Assembly: GCA_030696085.1 (NCBI GenBank)
Contig: JAUYNL010000070.1
Coordinates: forward strand, 38,504-102,503
Reading direction: 5' to 3'
DNA length: 64,000 bases
Source: Luteolibacter sp.
Lineage (GTDB): Bacteria > Verrucomicrobiota > Verrucomicrobiia > Verrucomicrobiales > Akkermansiaceae
Both the position numbers and the translations under genes were made by a program. This document shows positions 43,422 through 52,907 of this stretch, in pieces. The notes beneath the pieces are model-generated. The model had not been told where the DNA came from, searched no databases, and saw only the letters and a list, made by a program, of their open reading frames with translations. How positions within the stretch are numbered: the stretch's first letter is position 1; every line of letters begins with the position of its first letter.

Positions 43422-46400
43422 TTTTGGACGAATGCCTCCGGCGAAGTGAGCACGAGATAGAGTGCCATGCGGGCGCGTGACCGCTGGCGGTCCAGGGAAT
43501 CATCGAACCATGCGGGCAGGGCCGAGAACGCATTCCGGATGTCCTGCCGCAATCCGGCGCTCATCGCTCCGAAGAGCAAACGCGCATCCAGCCAGTCGAT
43601 GAGGCTTTCCCGCGCCTGCGCCGGGGTAAGCCCGGGAGTGCCGAGAATGGCGGCGAGGGAATCGAAATTGAGGCGGATGACATAATTGTTATTTCCCGCA
43701 TCACGTTCGGGGGTCCAGATCCCCCAACTGATGGCGCTGTAAAGCAGGTTGGATTGGGAGATCGCGGTGGTTTCCGAGAAAATCTGGAATTCGGGCGAGA
43801 GCAGGCCGTTTTCCGCGATGCGTCCGGGGCTGGCATAGACCGGCTGGAAGAAGTTGAAGACGGATGGGGATAATAGCGGGGCCTGCTCCGGCATGTTGTA
43901 TTGCATGTTGAGGAAATACCGGAAATCGCCGGCTTTCGGCGGCGCGGGCGGCAGCAGGCGGAGCAGGCGCACATATCTCAGCAGCGGTTCGGCCGGCTTG
44001 CCGAAGGATACTCTCTCACGCGGCGCGGCGGCGCGCGCCTCGGGATCCAACAGCACCGCGCGGAGCATCGCTCCGAGATCGCCGCGCACGCCCGATCCAT
44101 TATCCGCAAATGCGGCTGCCACGCGGTGGATGTATCCCGGAGCCGGATTGCTGGTGACGAATTTCTGGATGAACTGGCGGGCGATGAAGGGCCCGGTGTT
44201 CGGATGGTTGAAGATGGCATCGAGCGCGAGCTGCATCCGCGTTTCGCCGCCGGCGGTTCCGGGAACGAGCACGCCGCCGAGGATGGTGCGATCCTGCTGG
44301 TCGTGAAAATCCTGATAAAAACTCATCGGGCGCATCGCGTCGTAGCCCCAGCGGAACCAGTCTTTCCGCAGGGCGACCTTGCCATCGCTCCATGTCGGCG
44401 GCGCGGCGGGATCGTAGTGCGGCCCCCAGCCGGTGAACACATGGGCCAGCGCCACGGTTTCATCCTGATTGTAGGTCGGGATGGGCATGCCCTCGGCGTT
44501 GAGCTTCAGGCTGCCGTCCGGATGCATCCGCATCAGGCCCACGGAGAACAACTGCATCACCTCGCGGGCATAGTTCTCATCCGGCTCGTGGCCGGTCAGC
44601 GGATCCGGTTTTTGATTACGGATCATGCTCAGATAGGTGCCCATCATCGGACTGAGCGTGACCGCCTCGAGCAAGCCACGGTAGTTTCCGAATGCATGCT
44701 CCAGGAGAATGTCATAATACTTCGCGGCCCCCTCGTGCTGGATGTCGAGTGCGCCGAACTGGGAGATCACGAAAATCTGGCTGAGCGCCCAGGCGGCGCG
44801 CTGGCGGAGTTGATCGGGCGCGGTGAGCGCGTGCTGCCACCATGCCTCGTTGCGCGGGCCCTGCCAGCCATCGCTGCCATCGCGGGCGAGCAATTCGGCC
44901 CGGCGCGCCTGGACGTAGGGCAGATGATAGGTCGGCGGCAGGGCGATCTGGTTGCCGATCCACGCCGCGAAGGTCTGCGCCTGCAGCGCGGCGATCTCCG
45001 TTTCATTCGGCCCAAAGGTGGCCTGCGTGAGGAAACGCGCGGCTTCCGCGGCATCGGCCGGAGCCACGGGCGCGGGCGCGGGCGCCGCGGGCACGGGCAT
45101 CACGTCCCACGCGGGAGCGGAGGCGAGGTGAGCGAGCAGTTCGCCGCCTGGAAAGCGCGCGCTGCGAATGCGCGCCCACAGACGACCTTCGTCGATGGCT
45201 TGCAGGATCTCTTCGCGGGTGAGACCGCCCGCCGCCGCAAAATCCCAATCCAGATCCGGCACCTGGTTGAGCGGCAGCGCGAGCACCACCGGGCCCGCCT
45301 GGCCGTCCGTGCTGACATACAACTCAGCCGCTGTCTGCACGTCGCCGAGTCCGCCGAATGAGAGAACCAGCGTGCCGCCCATCGAGTTTCCGCTGCGGCG
45401 GAGCACGACCGTGCCAGAAGCTCCGGAATCGATCCCGGCTGGCGGGCGCAGCGCGGCGACGTATAGTTGATCCGGTGCGTCATCGATGGTGATGGCGGCG
45501 GACGACGGACTGGCGACCTCATAACCGGCACCGTCTTGAAGCGCCAGGCTCACGGTTTCCGCAGGCTCTATCAAATCATCCGGCAGTGCATGGATTTCGA
45601 CATACACCGAGCGTTTTCCCGCGGGAATTCTCACACTTCCCGCCGCTGCGGTGAAATCCGCGCCCGGCAGTGCGTCGCCGCCGGTCGTGTAGCCCACCAC
45701 GATGGGCCCGATGCCTCCGGCGCGGAAAATCTGGAAGCGCGCCGGCTCCGATCCGGGCGTCTCATAAGTACGCGCCGCGGCAACCCCGAGTGTGATGGTG
45801 TTCGGGCTGTCAAGGATGCGGGTAGCCGCCTCGTGATCCGGCTGGCGCGGCACGCTGGCGGCGAGCCGCGGGTTGAGACCTAACAGATTCTCCTCGAAAT
45901 CGTTCACCCCATCGCCATCGGAATCGACATGCCTGAAGTTGAGGCGGAAAAACAATGGTTTTCCTTCGGCACGCAACTCATTGAGCGAGCGACCGGTGGA
46001 GGAAAGGTGGGGTTCCCCGATGATCTCGCGGGCTCCACCGGCCATGCCCGGACGCGTCCACGCGACCGACAGGTGATCACCGCCGGAATACTCGCGCTGG
46101 AAGATCTCGAAGTAATAACTTTCACCGGCCGCCAGCGTGCGGGGCGTCGATTGCTGCGAGGGAAATTTCGTCCACTCGCGGAAAGCCGTCCACCCGGACA
46201 CGGAGGCGGCGAGTGTTTTCCCGGAGGGAGACTCATTTGACGAAAGCCATAACTCGCTGGAATCATCGCTTGCGATCCAAAAGCTGTAGTCACCGGATTC
46301 CGGTGCCACGATCCATCCGCGGATCCACTGGCCGAACTGATCGGCCGCAGGGCTGCTTTGCGGCACTTCCAGAAGGTCGAGGCGATCCACCAGGTTCGGA

Positions 46401-46897
46401 GTCGGCGTTCCGCTGGATGCGGCGTTTTTGATGTCCGTGATCCCCCCACCCGAAAGCCCCGTCCAGACGCAGCGCGCCACACCGCCGCTCGTGAAATCAC
46501 CGCCGAGGAAGACCGCTTCGATCTCGCCACCATCACCGATGCGCGCGGGACCGATCGGCTGCCAGATATTCAGATCGTTGGAAACCTCCGCCTGGTAGCG
46601 GATGCCTGCGACACCCGGCCATTTCTGCCGCACTTCCGTTCCAATGACATCCAGGGTCCCGCTGCGTGGAAAGTCCGCCCCATCGCGCGGATGAGTGCCG
46701 GAGAGTTCCTCTTCCGCATTGGTGAAGCCATCGCCGTCAGCATCCGAAGCCGGATCCAGCCCCTTGGCGAAGGCGGTCTCCCACACGTCACTCAGGCCAT
46801 TGCCATCGCGATCAAGCCTTTGGGCGGCCGCCGGGCTGATAAGCACGCAGACCGCCACATGAGTGGAAGCCGCCATTTTACGGATGCGTGTTTTCAT
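43418..46897 (-). CDS. Very large DUF1800 protein with PA14-like, Calx-beta and CHRD-like domains
   Basis: 1159 residues from the ATG at 46897; a longer frame to 47191 runs antisense through the release-factor-like gene, so I rejected it. A signal peptide (MKTRIRKMAASTHVAVCVLISPAAA) leads in. Near residue 20 comes a calcium-binding type-3 repeat (RDGNGLSDVWE). A PA14-like region follows (GWIVAPESGDYSFWIASDDSSELWLS), then a Calx-beta-like part (VYVEIHALPDDLIEPAETVSLAL), a CHRD-like part (RSARFPGGELLAHLAS), and finally the ~550-residue DUF1800 domain (NYAREVMQLFSVGLM). It is the paired partner of the DUF1501 protein. Confidence 0.82.
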   Translation of the reverse strand: MKTRIRKMAASTHVAVCVLISPAAAQRLDRDGNGLSDVWETAFAKGLDPASDADGDGFTNAEEELSGTHPRDGADFPRSGTLDVIGTEVRQKWPGVAGIRYQAEVSNDLNIWQPIGPARIGDGGEIEAVFLGGDFTSGGVARCVWTGLSGGGITDIKNAASSGTPTPNLVDRLDLLEVPQSSPAADQFGQWIRGWIVAPESGDYSFWIASDDSSELWLSSNESPSGKTLAASVSGWTAFREWTKFPSQQSTPRTLAAGESYYFEIFQREYSGGDHLSVAWTRPGMAGGAREIIGEPHLSSTGRSLNELRAEGKPLFFRLNFRHVDSDGDGVNDFEENLLGLNPRLAASVPRQPDHEAATRILDSPNTITLGVAAARTYETPGSEPARFQIFRAGGIGPIVVGYTTGGDALPGADFTAAAGSVRIPAGKRSVYVEIHALPDDLIEPAETVSLALQDGAGYEVASPSSAAITIDDAPDQLYVAALRPPAGIDSGASGTVVLRRSGNSMGGTLVLSFGGLGDVQTAAELYVSTDGQAGPVVLALPLNQVPDLDWDFAAAGGLTREEILQAIDEGRLWARIRSARFPGGELLAHLASAPAWDVMPVPAAPAPAPVAPADAAEAARFLTQATFGPNETEIAALQAQTFAAWIGNQIALPPTYHLPYVQARRAELLARDGSDGWQGPRNEAWWQHALTAPDQLRQRAAWALSQIFVISQFGALDIQHEGAAKYYDILLEHAFGNYRGLLEAVTLSPMMGTYLSMIRNQKPDPLTGHEPDENYAREVMQLFSVGLMRMHPDGSLKLNAEGMPIPTYNQDETVALAHVFTGWGPHYDPAAPPTWSDGKVALRKDWFRWGYDAMRPMSFYQDFHDQQDRTILGGVLVPGTAGGETRMQLALDAIFNHPNTGPFIARQFIQKFVTSNPAPGYIHRVAAAFADNGSGVRGDLGAMLRAVLLDPEARAAAPRERVSFGKPAEPLLRYVRLLRLLPPAPPKAGDFRYFLNMQYNMPEQAPLLSPSVFNFFQPVYASPGRIAENGLLSPEFQIFSETTAISQSNLLYSAISWGIWTPERDAGNNNYVIRLNFDSLAAILGTPGLTPAQARESLIDWLDARLLFGAMSAGLRQDIRNAFSALPAWFDDSLDRQRSRARMALYLVLTSPEAFVQK

Positions 46898-47032
46898 ACA
46901 AAATGACCGCACAAACAGCGGCAGAGTGAACTTCTCAACCTTTCCTAAAGATTTGTCAAACCCCCACTCGAATCCACACCTGGCTGCAAAACGGTCCTTG
47001 CGGGTCGGGCGGGATCGGTTGAGATCGCCCAC

Positions 47033-47443
47033 ATGCAGAATCCCCTCTCCACTGAAAAGCTCACCGCCCTGGAAGAGCGGATGGTGGCGCTTGGGATTTC
47101 GGAGGGCGAATTGCTCGAAAAATTCGTCCGCGGCTCCGGTGCCGGCGGGCAGAAGATCAACAAGACCTCCAACTGCGTGTTTCTCAAACACCTGCCCAGC
47201 GGAGTGTGCATCAAGTGCCAGATGGACCGATCACGGGAGCTCAACCGTTTCCTCGCCCGGCGCGAACTCTGCGAACAGCTCGAATCCATCCGCGACGGCA
47301 AAAGCACCGCCAAGACCCAGGCCATTGAGAAAATGCGCCGCCAGAAACGCAGGCGCTCACGCCGCTCGAAACAACGCTCGGTCGCCGACAAACGCCTGCT
47401 TTCGCAGAAAAAATCCCTGCGTCGTCCGCCTTCCGGCGAGTGA
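47033..47443 (+). CDS. Release-factor-like protein with GGQ motif (ArfB/PrfH type)
   Basis: 136 residues. The GGQ motif that enters the ribosomal peptidyl transferase centre is in RGSGAGGQKINKTSN. The C-terminal third is very basic (RRQKRRRSRRSKQRS), as in ArfB/YaeJ-type rescue factors that bind the empty mRNA channel. The domains that recognise stop codons in RF1/RF2 are absent. The gene stops at 47443 and the hemX frame begins close after. It is a plausible ribosome-rescue hydrolase. Confidence 0.85.
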   Translation: MQNPLSTEKLTALEERMVALGISEGELLEKFVRGSGAGGQKINKTSNCVFLKHLPSGVCIKCQMDRSRELNRFLARRELCEQLESIRDGKSTAKTQAIEKMRRQKRRRSRRSKQRSVADKRLLSQKKSLRRPPSGE

Positions 47444-47496
47444 TGCCACACTTTCGGCTTTCCAGCGTTACCGAATTCCAGCATTTACCGCCTCCC

Positions 47497-48264
47497 ATGG
47501 ACCGTTGGTTACTCGTTTCCGCCACCCTTCTCGCCTTATTTGGCGGAGTCTGGGGCATGGTCGCCGTGCACCGCGGCCATCCCAGCCGCTGGACCGTGGT
47601 CTGGATGCTCGCGGTGCTCGTCTGCCAGCTCGCGTTTCTGGGCATGCGCGGCAGCCAGCGCTCCGCCTGCCCGCTGGCCGACCGAGGTGAGATCCTGGTG
47701 TTCCTATCGTGGTCACTCACCCTCTTTTACCTGCTGGTGGGGCCGGCCTACCGGATTTCGCTGTTAGGAGTCTTCACCGCGCCGGTGGTGGTGGTTTTCC
47801 AATCCATCGCGCTGCTGCCGGGAGTTCTGGAAATGGAGCCGCAGAAAGTCGCAGGTGGAAACGTGTGGCACGAGACGCATGCGGCCACCTCGGTGCTGGC
47901 CTATGGCGCGCTGGCCCTGGCGGCCGTGGCCGGGATCATGTTTCTGGTGCTCGACCGGCAGTTGAAGGAGCAGCATTTGAAAAGCGGACTGTTCCGCAAC
48001 CTGCCGCCAGTGCGCGAATTGCTAGTCTCGCTGGAGCGCCTGCTCTGGCTGGGCGGCGGCCTGCTGAGCATCGGCATCCTCGCAGGTTTCCTGATGCCTC
48101 ACGAAAAATCGGCACTCGCCCACCTGCTCGCCGCCGTCTCGGTCTGGATCGGATACGCGGCCCTGTTGGCCATCAAGACCGTGCGCGGCCTCACCGGCCG
48201 CAAGCTCTCCCTGCTGACGGTGGGCTTGTTCATCCTCTCACTCGGAGTTTTCGCATTCGTCTGA
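47497..48264 (+). CDS. hemX: HemX/CcsA-like membrane protein
   Basis: 255 residues from the ATG at 47497; a longer frame starts at 47440 but adds a hydrophilic stretch before the first helix. Eight hydrophobic helices are spaced as in the CcsA/HemX family, with histidines at VWHETHAATSVLAYG and PHEK that would match the conserved haem ligands. Located directly before hemA, in the same order as in many bacteria, it probably affects glutamyl-tRNA reductase or haem handling. The stop shares bases with the hemA ATG. Confidence 0.85.
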   Translation: MDRWLLVSATLLALFGGVWGMVAVHRGHPSRWTVVWMLAVLVCQLAFLGMRGSQRSACPLADRGEILVFLSWSLTLFYLLVGPAYRISLLGVFTAPVVVVFQSIALLPGVLEMEPQKVAGGNVWHETHAATSVLAYGALALAAVAGIMFLVLDRQLKEQHLKSGLFRNLPPVRELLVSLERLLWLGGGLLSIGILAGFLMPHEKSALAHLLAAVSVWIGYAALLAIKTVRGLTGRKLSLLTVGLFILSLGVFAFV

Positions 48265-49274
48265 TGGAACTTCTCTGCCTCGGCCTCAATCACAAGACCG
48301 CACCCGTCGAAGTGCGCGAACGCTTCGCCGTGGGCCAGGCGAAACTCGGCGAGGCCGCCAGCGAGCTGAAATGCCTGGCAGGCGTGTCCGAGGTGGTGGT
48401 GGTCTCCACCTGCAACCGCACCGAGTTCTACCTGGCCGCCACGACCTCCGGAGAAACCCTGGAACTGCTGGAAGTCCACCTGATGGAAAAAACCGAGCTC
48501 CATGGCATCGCCGCGCCGCATTTCTATCGAATGGAAAAATCCGCGGCAGCCCGCCACCTGTGCCGCGTCGTGAGCGGGCTGGACTCGATGATGCTGGGCG
48601 AAACCGAGATCTTCGGCCAGGTGAAGCAGTCCTATCAGGCGGCGCACGCCGCGGGAGCCACCGCCGGCGTGCTCAACCGCATGTTCCAGCGCGCCTTCGG
48701 CATCGGCAAGAAAGTCCGCACGGACACCTCCATCCAGGAGGGCTCCACCTCCGTCGGCAACGTCGCCGTGGACCTCGCGGAAAAGATTTTCGGCCACCTC
48801 AAGGACAGCGAGGTGATGATCCTCGGCGCCGGGGAAATGAGCCGCATCACCGCGCAAAGCCTCGTTTCGCGCGGCGCGCGCTCGATCTTCGTGAGCAACC
48901 GCTCCTTCGACCGCGCCGAGGAACTCGCCGCGGAAATGGGCGGTTGCGCCGTGCGTTTCGACGATTGGCAGCGTGTGCTCGAACGCGTGGACATTGTCAT
49001 TTCCTCCACCGGATCGCCGCACGCCATCGTCCGCCGCGCCTATGTAGAGCAGGCCCGCCGCGCCCGGAAATACCGCCCGCTGTTCTTCATCGATATCGCC
49101 GTCCCCCGCGACATCGACCCCGCCGTAGGCGAAATCGAGGAGGTTTATCTCTACGACATCGATACCCTCGAACAACTCGCCGAGCAGGCGCGCGCCAAGC
49201 GGCTGAAACAAATCGAGCAATGCGAGCGCATCATCGATGCGGAGCTGGCGAAGCTGAACCTTCCGGGGACTTGA
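48264..49274 (+). CDS. hemA: Glutamyl-tRNA reductase, short form
   Basis: 336 residues, which is about 80 fewer than the ~415 of typical enzymes. It reduces glutamyl-tRNA to glutamate-1-semialdehyde, the first step of tetrapyrrole synthesis. The catalytic cysteine is Cys50 in VSTCNRTE. The NADPH site is LGAGEMS near residue 195. It ends at AKLNLPGT, just after the end of the long helix, so the C-terminal dimerisation domain is missing. Only about 60 bases separate it from ilvD. I saw no extra reading frame continuing the domain. Some lineages encode such a short form, so it is probably intact. Confidence 0.88.
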   Translation: MELLCLGLNHKTAPVEVRERFAVGQAKLGEAASELKCLAGVSEVVVVSTCNRTEFYLAATTSGETLELLEVHLMEKTELHGIAAPHFYRMEKSAAARHLCRVVSGLDSMMLGETEIFGQVKQSYQAAHAAGATAGVLNRMFQRAFGIGKKVRTDTSIQEGSTSVGNVAVDLAEKIFGHLKDSEVMILGAGEMSRITAQSLVSRGARSIFVSNRSFDRAEELAAEMGGCAVRFDDWQRVLERVDIVISSTGSPHAIVRRAYVEQARRARKYRPLFFIDIAVPRDIDPAVGEIEEVYLYDIDTLEQLAEQARAKRLKQIEQCERIIDAELAKLNLPGT

Positions 49275-49338
49275 GCCGGCCACGGGTTTCGCGCGGCCTT
49301 GACGTCGCCCCCCCGCCGTGCGGAATGCTCCCTCTACG

Positions 49339-51039
49339 ATGAACGACACCACACGACCCTTTTCCAGTCCGATGCTCGATGGCCCGGACCGCGCGCCGAG
49401 CCGCGCCATGCTCTACGCCGTAGGTTTCCAGAAGGAGGATTTCTCCAAACCACAGATCGGCATCGCCTCGACCTGGAGCGAAGTCACGCCCTGCAACGTC
49501 CACATCGACAAGCTCGCCCGCGAGTCCTCCAACGGCGTGAACGCCGCCGGCGGCAAGGGCGTCATCTTCAACACCATCACCATCTCCGACGGCATCTCGA
49601 TGGGCACCGAGGGCATGAAATACTCGCTGGTCTCCCGTGAGGTGATCGCGGATTCCATCGAAACGGTGGTCGGCTGCGAGGGCATGGACGGCTTCGTGGC
49701 CATCGGCGGCTGTGACAAGAACATGCCCGGCTGCGTGATGGCCATGGCCCGCATGAACCGCCCGTCCGTCTTCGTCTATGGCGGCACGATCATGCCCGGC
49801 TGCGCCTTGCTGAAGGGCGAACAAAAGGATTTGGACATCGTTTCCGTCTTCGAAGCCGTGGGCAAGCATGCCAACGGCGAGTACTCCGATGAGGAGCTCG
49901 AAACCGTGGAATCCTGCGCCATCCCCGGCCCCGGCTCCTGCGGCGGCATGTACACCGCCAACACCATGGCCAGCGCCATCGAAGCGCTGGGGCTTTCGCT
50001 GCCTAACAGCTCCGCCCAGGCCGCCATCTCGGATGACAAGATGCGCGATTGTTTCGATGCCGGCGCCGCCGTGCTCAACCTGATCAACCTCGGCATCAAG
50101 CCGCGCGACATCCTCACCAGGGAGGCGTTTGAAAACGCCATCACCGTGCTCATCGCGCTGGGCGGTTCCACCAACGCCGTGCTCCACATCCCCGCCATGG
50201 CCCACGCCGCGGGCATCGAGATCACCATCGATGATTTCGAGCGCATCGGCAAAAACGTGCCGGTGCTCGCGGACCTCAAGCCCTCCGGCAAATATGTGAT
50301 GGCGGATCTTGTCGGGATCGGCGGCACCGTGCCGCTGATGAAGATGCTGCTCGATGGCGGCCTGCTGCACGGCGAGTGCATGACGGTGACCGGCCGCACG
50401 ATACGCGAGAACCTCGAAAAACTCGCCAAACCCTACCCCGAAGGCCAGCAAATCATCCGCCCGCTTTCCGATCCGATCAAGAAGGACAGCCACCTGCGCA
50501 TCCTTTACGGAAACCTCGCCGAAGGCGGCGCGGTGGCCAAGATCACTGGCAAGGAAGGCGAGGTCTTCACCGGCAAGGCCCGCGTGTTCGAGTCCGAGGA
50601 TGCCGCAATGAAGGCGATCCTCGCCAAACAGATCGAGAAGGGCGACGTCATCGTCATCCGCATGGAAGGCCCCAAGGGCGGCCCCGGCATGCGCGAGATG
50701 CTCGGCCCCACCAGCGCCATCATGGGCCTCGGCCTCGGCAAGGATGTCGCTCTCATCACCGACGGCCGTTTCTCCGGCGGCAGCCACGGTTTCGTGGTCG
50801 GCCACATCACCCCGGAAGCCTTCACCGGCGGCGCCATCGGCCTGCTTCAGGATGGCGACGCCATCATCATCGACGCCGTCAACAACCGCCTCGATGTGGC
50901 GCTCTCCGACGACGAGCTCGCCACCCGCAGGGTCGCATGGAAACAACCCGAGCCGCGCTACACCCGCGGCGTGCTCGCCAAGTATGCCAAACTCGTCGCC
51001 ACCGCCTCCGAAGGCGCGGTGACCGACAAGTATCTGTGA
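49339..51039 (+). CDS. ilvD: Dihydroxy-acid dehydratase
   Basis: 566 residues from the ATG at 49339; a start at 49318 is less likely because it adds a non-conserved stretch. It catalyses the third step of branched-chain amino acid synthesis with an iron-sulphur cluster. Diagnostic motifs are CDKNMPGC (cluster ligands, after GG), [11 protein letters not shown] and [17 protein letters not shown]. Full length and normal codon use. It is the last ordinary gene before the transposon block. Confidence 0.95.
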   Translation: MNDTTRPFSSPMLDGPDRAPSRAMLYAVGFQKEDFSKPQIGIASTWSEVTPCNVHIDKLARESSNGVNAAGGKGVIFNTITISDGISMGTEGMKYSLVSREVIADSIETVVGCEGMDGFVAIGGCDKNMPGCVMAMARMNRPSVFVYGGTIMPGCALLKGEQKDLDIVSVFEAVGKHANGEYSDEELETVESCAIPGPGSCGGMYTANTMASAIEALGLSLPNSSAQAAISDDKMRDCFDAGAAVLNLINLGIKPRDILTREAFENAITVLIALGGSTNAVLHIPAMAHAAGIEITIDDFERIGKNVPVLADLKPSGKYVMADLVGIGGTVPLMKMLLDGGLLHGECMTVTGRTIRENLEKLAKPYPEGQQIIRPLSDPIKKDSHLRILYGNLAEGGAVAKITGKEGEVFTGKARVFESEDAAMKAILAKQIEKGDVIVIRMEGPKGGPGMREMLGPTSAIMGLGLGKDVALITDGRFSGGSHGFVVGHITPEAFTGGAIGLLQDGDAIIIDAVNNRLDVALSDDELATRRVAWKQPEPRYTRGVLAKYAKLVATASEGAVTDKYL

Positions 51040-51145
51040 TTCCACCACATCGCGCGGGCGGCATTTCAGGATTCGTTCCATTCCAACGAGAACGATTGAC
51101 CTGTAGCAACTGTATTTTCTTGTTAGTTTTTTTCCGCCGCAGGCC

Positions 51146-51203
51146 GCCATGAGGGGCTTCCTCCGACGAGTTTTAGGACCCATTCTCGGAAGCCCCTCAT
51201 GGC
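51146..51203. repeat. 16-bp perfect inverted repeat at the 3' side of the IS110-type transposase
   Basis: GCCATGAGGGGCTTCC at 51146-51161 is the exact reverse complement of the sequence at 51188-51203, with a 26-base spacer between. It lies 42 bases beyond the transposase stop and about 107 bases after ilvD. It would form a strong hairpin in RNA from either strand but is not followed by a T run. It could be a factor-dependent terminator, or part of the element's end. Confidence 0.6.
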
Positions 51204-51244
51204 TATCGGGAAAAGATGGGATTTGCTGCTGGGAATCGCGGAGT

Positions 51245-52192
51245 TCAGGTCGACATGGCGGCTTTTGCATAGTGCTCCTTGAGTTTCGCGTTGAGAATTA
51301 CCAATAGCCTGCGGGCGATGGCGACCAAGGCCACCTTGGCGGGTTTTCCTTTCGCGCGCAGTTCCTTGTAGGAGTCTTTCAGGGCCGGGTGGTATCTCAC
51401 CGCGCTGAGCGAGGCCAGATAGAGCGCCTGCTTCACGCGCGGCCTGCCAGCGCGGGTCATGCGCTTGCCCTCGCTCTTCCCGCTATCGCGGGCATAGGGG
51501 GCAAGGCCCGCGAGCGAGGCGGCCTCGCGGCGGTTGATTTTGCCAAGCTCGGGCATTTGGGTGACGAGGATGGTCGCCGTGACAATGCCCACGCCCTTGC
51601 ACTCCCGCAGCACAGAGGCGACGGGGGCGATCTCTGGCGACTGTTCCATCAGCGCGGCGATCTGCCGGTCCACCTTGGCCAGCGATGCGGCCGCTTGTCT
51701 GAGGCGTGCCCGGGAATGGCACCGGGCTTCCTTGGATTGCTGGTGCTCTAGCAGATTGCGCCAAAGGGTGATTTCCGAGAGCACGGCGGTGCGCACGGAG
51801 GAAAGTTCCCCGAGGGACTCGTGTTGGGGTTCCCGGGGGGAGGTGGCGGGAGGCTGGAATGCCCTGCCGAAGTCGGAGAGCATGGCGGCATCGACCGGAT
51901 CAGTCTTGGCCAGGGTGCCGCGCGCCTTGGCAAAAGACTTGGCCCTGGCCGGATTGACGACGGCGGCGGGAATGCCGGATTGCTGGAGGAAACGCAGCAG
52001 GGCGAGATGATAGGAACCGGTGGCCTCCATGACAACGAAGGCTGCGGACGGCAACGCGGTGGCAAGCAGGCGATGGCCCCCGGCGGTGTTGGCGAAATGG
52101 GTGGATTTACCCGCGAGGTCGACCTGGAGCGAATCCTTGGCGACATCGATTCCGATATGGACGGGCTGGCTGGATGATGGGATGGTGTTCAT
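51245..52192 (-). CDS. IS110-family transposase
   Basis: 315 residues from the ATG at 52192. The N-terminal DEDD (RuvC-like) domain has IGIDVAKD, VMEATGSYH and KTDPVDAAML. The C-terminal IS116/IS110/IS902 domain includes CKGVGIVTATILVTQMPE and ASLAGLAPYARDSG, where the serine is the second catalytic group described for this family. The frame is intact, so the element could be active. It is on the opposite strand from ilvD. Confidence 0.93.
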   Translation of the reverse strand: MNTIPSSSQPVHIGIDVAKDSLQVDLAGKSTHFANTAGGHRLLATALPSAAFVVMEATGSYHLALLRFLQQSGIPAAVVNPARAKSFAKARGTLAKTDPVDAAMLSDFGRAFQPPATSPREPQHESLGELSSVRTAVLSEITLWRNLLEHQQSKEARCHSRARLRQAAASLAKVDRQIAALMEQSPEIAPVASVLRECKGVGIVTATILVTQMPELGKINRREAASLAGLAPYARDSGKSEGKRMTRAGRPRVKQALYLASLSAVRYHPALKDSYKELRAKGKPAKVALVAIARRLLVILNAKLKEHYAKAAMST

Positions 52193-52334
52193 GTCTTTGT
52201 TTCTCAGGCTTGTGATTCGGGCGTGCGCAAGCAGCCCCGGCAACTGTTCGAGTTAAAAGAGACAAAGGTACCGCGACGGAGCCAGCTACAGGCCGGGTGA
52301 TGAACCCTGCGGCGCGTGCGCTCGCGGCGCGGTC

Positions 52335-52365
52335 GCTTCCGCATGGCCGTTCACCATGCGGAAGC
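52335..52365 (-). ncRNA. Strong hairpin upstream of the IS110 transposase, possible guide-RNA part
   Basis: GCTTCCGCATGG at 52335-52346 pairs perfectly with CCATGCGGAAGC at 52354-52365, leaving a 7-base loop (52347-52353). It lies about 140-170 bases upstream of the transposase start, in the region where IS110-family elements encode their bridge RNA. It is the only clear structure there. Assigning it to a bridge RNA is an inference from position; I cannot identify the loops that would match donor and target DNA. Confidence 0.35.
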
Positions 52366-52784
52366 CCTTTGCCGGGGGAATCTTAGCACATCACCAATAC
52401 ACAAGCGGCGCGTCTGTGACCGCCGCAAACTACCCAGAGGCTGAAAATGCCAAAGAAACCGCCCAAAAACCGCCGTAGCGTCCTCCCTTGGACCCCACCA
52501 TTCACAACCCATTCTCACGGACCGCCCGGAATGCCCCGGCTGCTTGTAGCAGTGCTGAAAAATCGCAAAGCGCATCCCGCATGGCCGTAGAGTAACAGAG
52601 GCAATATCGGTCCCTGCCGCGACAGATTCGAGCGCTGATGCCTTTCAATGGCCTTTTGAATTCGAGAGGACGGGGGGTGAAGACCAATCACTGCCTGGAC
52701 CTCTGAATGAGGCTCTGAGCCCGGAGCCAAGGACAATCACGTCATCCGCTGATCCGCAGCCACGGAAAACCGGCGCGCGGCGCG

Positions 52785-52788
52785 GCCT
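52785..52788. repeat. Left copy of the 4-bp target duplication of the IS21-type element
   Basis: GCCT immediately before the element's TG end; the same four bases follow the element at 55582-55585. IS21-family insertion usually duplicates 4 to 8 bases, so this supports a real transposition event rather than a recombined copy. Confidence 0.7.
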
Positions 52789-52850
52789 TGTCGGCGATCA
52801 CCCAAAGTGCACCACCCAATAATCACTTGTTAGACTTCAAAGTGCACCAC
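52789..52850. repeat. Left end of the IS21-type element with two binding-type repeats
   Basis: Terminal TGTC followed by two copies of CAAAGTGCACCAC starting at 52803 and 52838, 35 bases apart. Such multiple end repeats are the usual IstA binding sites in this family. Confidence 0.75.
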
Positions 52851-52907
52851 TTGCGGATGTAAAACCGCTTCCCTCAGGGCGCTGCCAAAGTGCTTGGATC
52901 GGGGAGC

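Larger units (their letters stand above)
51146..52380 (-). mobile_element. IS110-family insertion sequence, ends not resolved
   Basis: The transposase and flanking non-coding sequence look like one IS110-type unit. On the 5' side of the transposase are about 190 bases of structured non-coding DNA, the position where IS110 elements encode their guide (bridge) RNA. IS110 elements lack long terminal inverted repeats and target duplications, so I cannot place the boundaries exactly. I give only the range that includes the two hairpins. Confidence 0.55.
52193..52788. other. Non-coding stretch between the two insertion sequences
   Basis: About 600 bases without a supportable gene. The first 190 bases belong with the IS110-type element and include a strong hairpin (see 52335-52365). 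The remainder, 52380-52788, contains only short frames with no recognisable protein. It ends in the GCCT target repeat of the IS21-family element. It may be remnants of the chromosome between the two insertions. Confidence 0.5.

Noticed and set aside
43901..45361. 486-codon plus-strand frame across the DUF1800 gene
   Set aside because: Antisense shadow with no signal or domain; DUF1800 motifs are on the minus strand.
46898..47191. N-terminal extension of the DUF1800 gene to 47191
   Set aside because: It would run antisense through the start of the GGQ gene and put a hydrophilic stretch ahead of a normal signal peptide at 46897.
49231..51270. 679-codon minus-strand frame across hemA end and ilvD
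   Set aside because: Antisense shadow; composition is H/D/G-rich without any motif, and ilvD is certain on the other strand.
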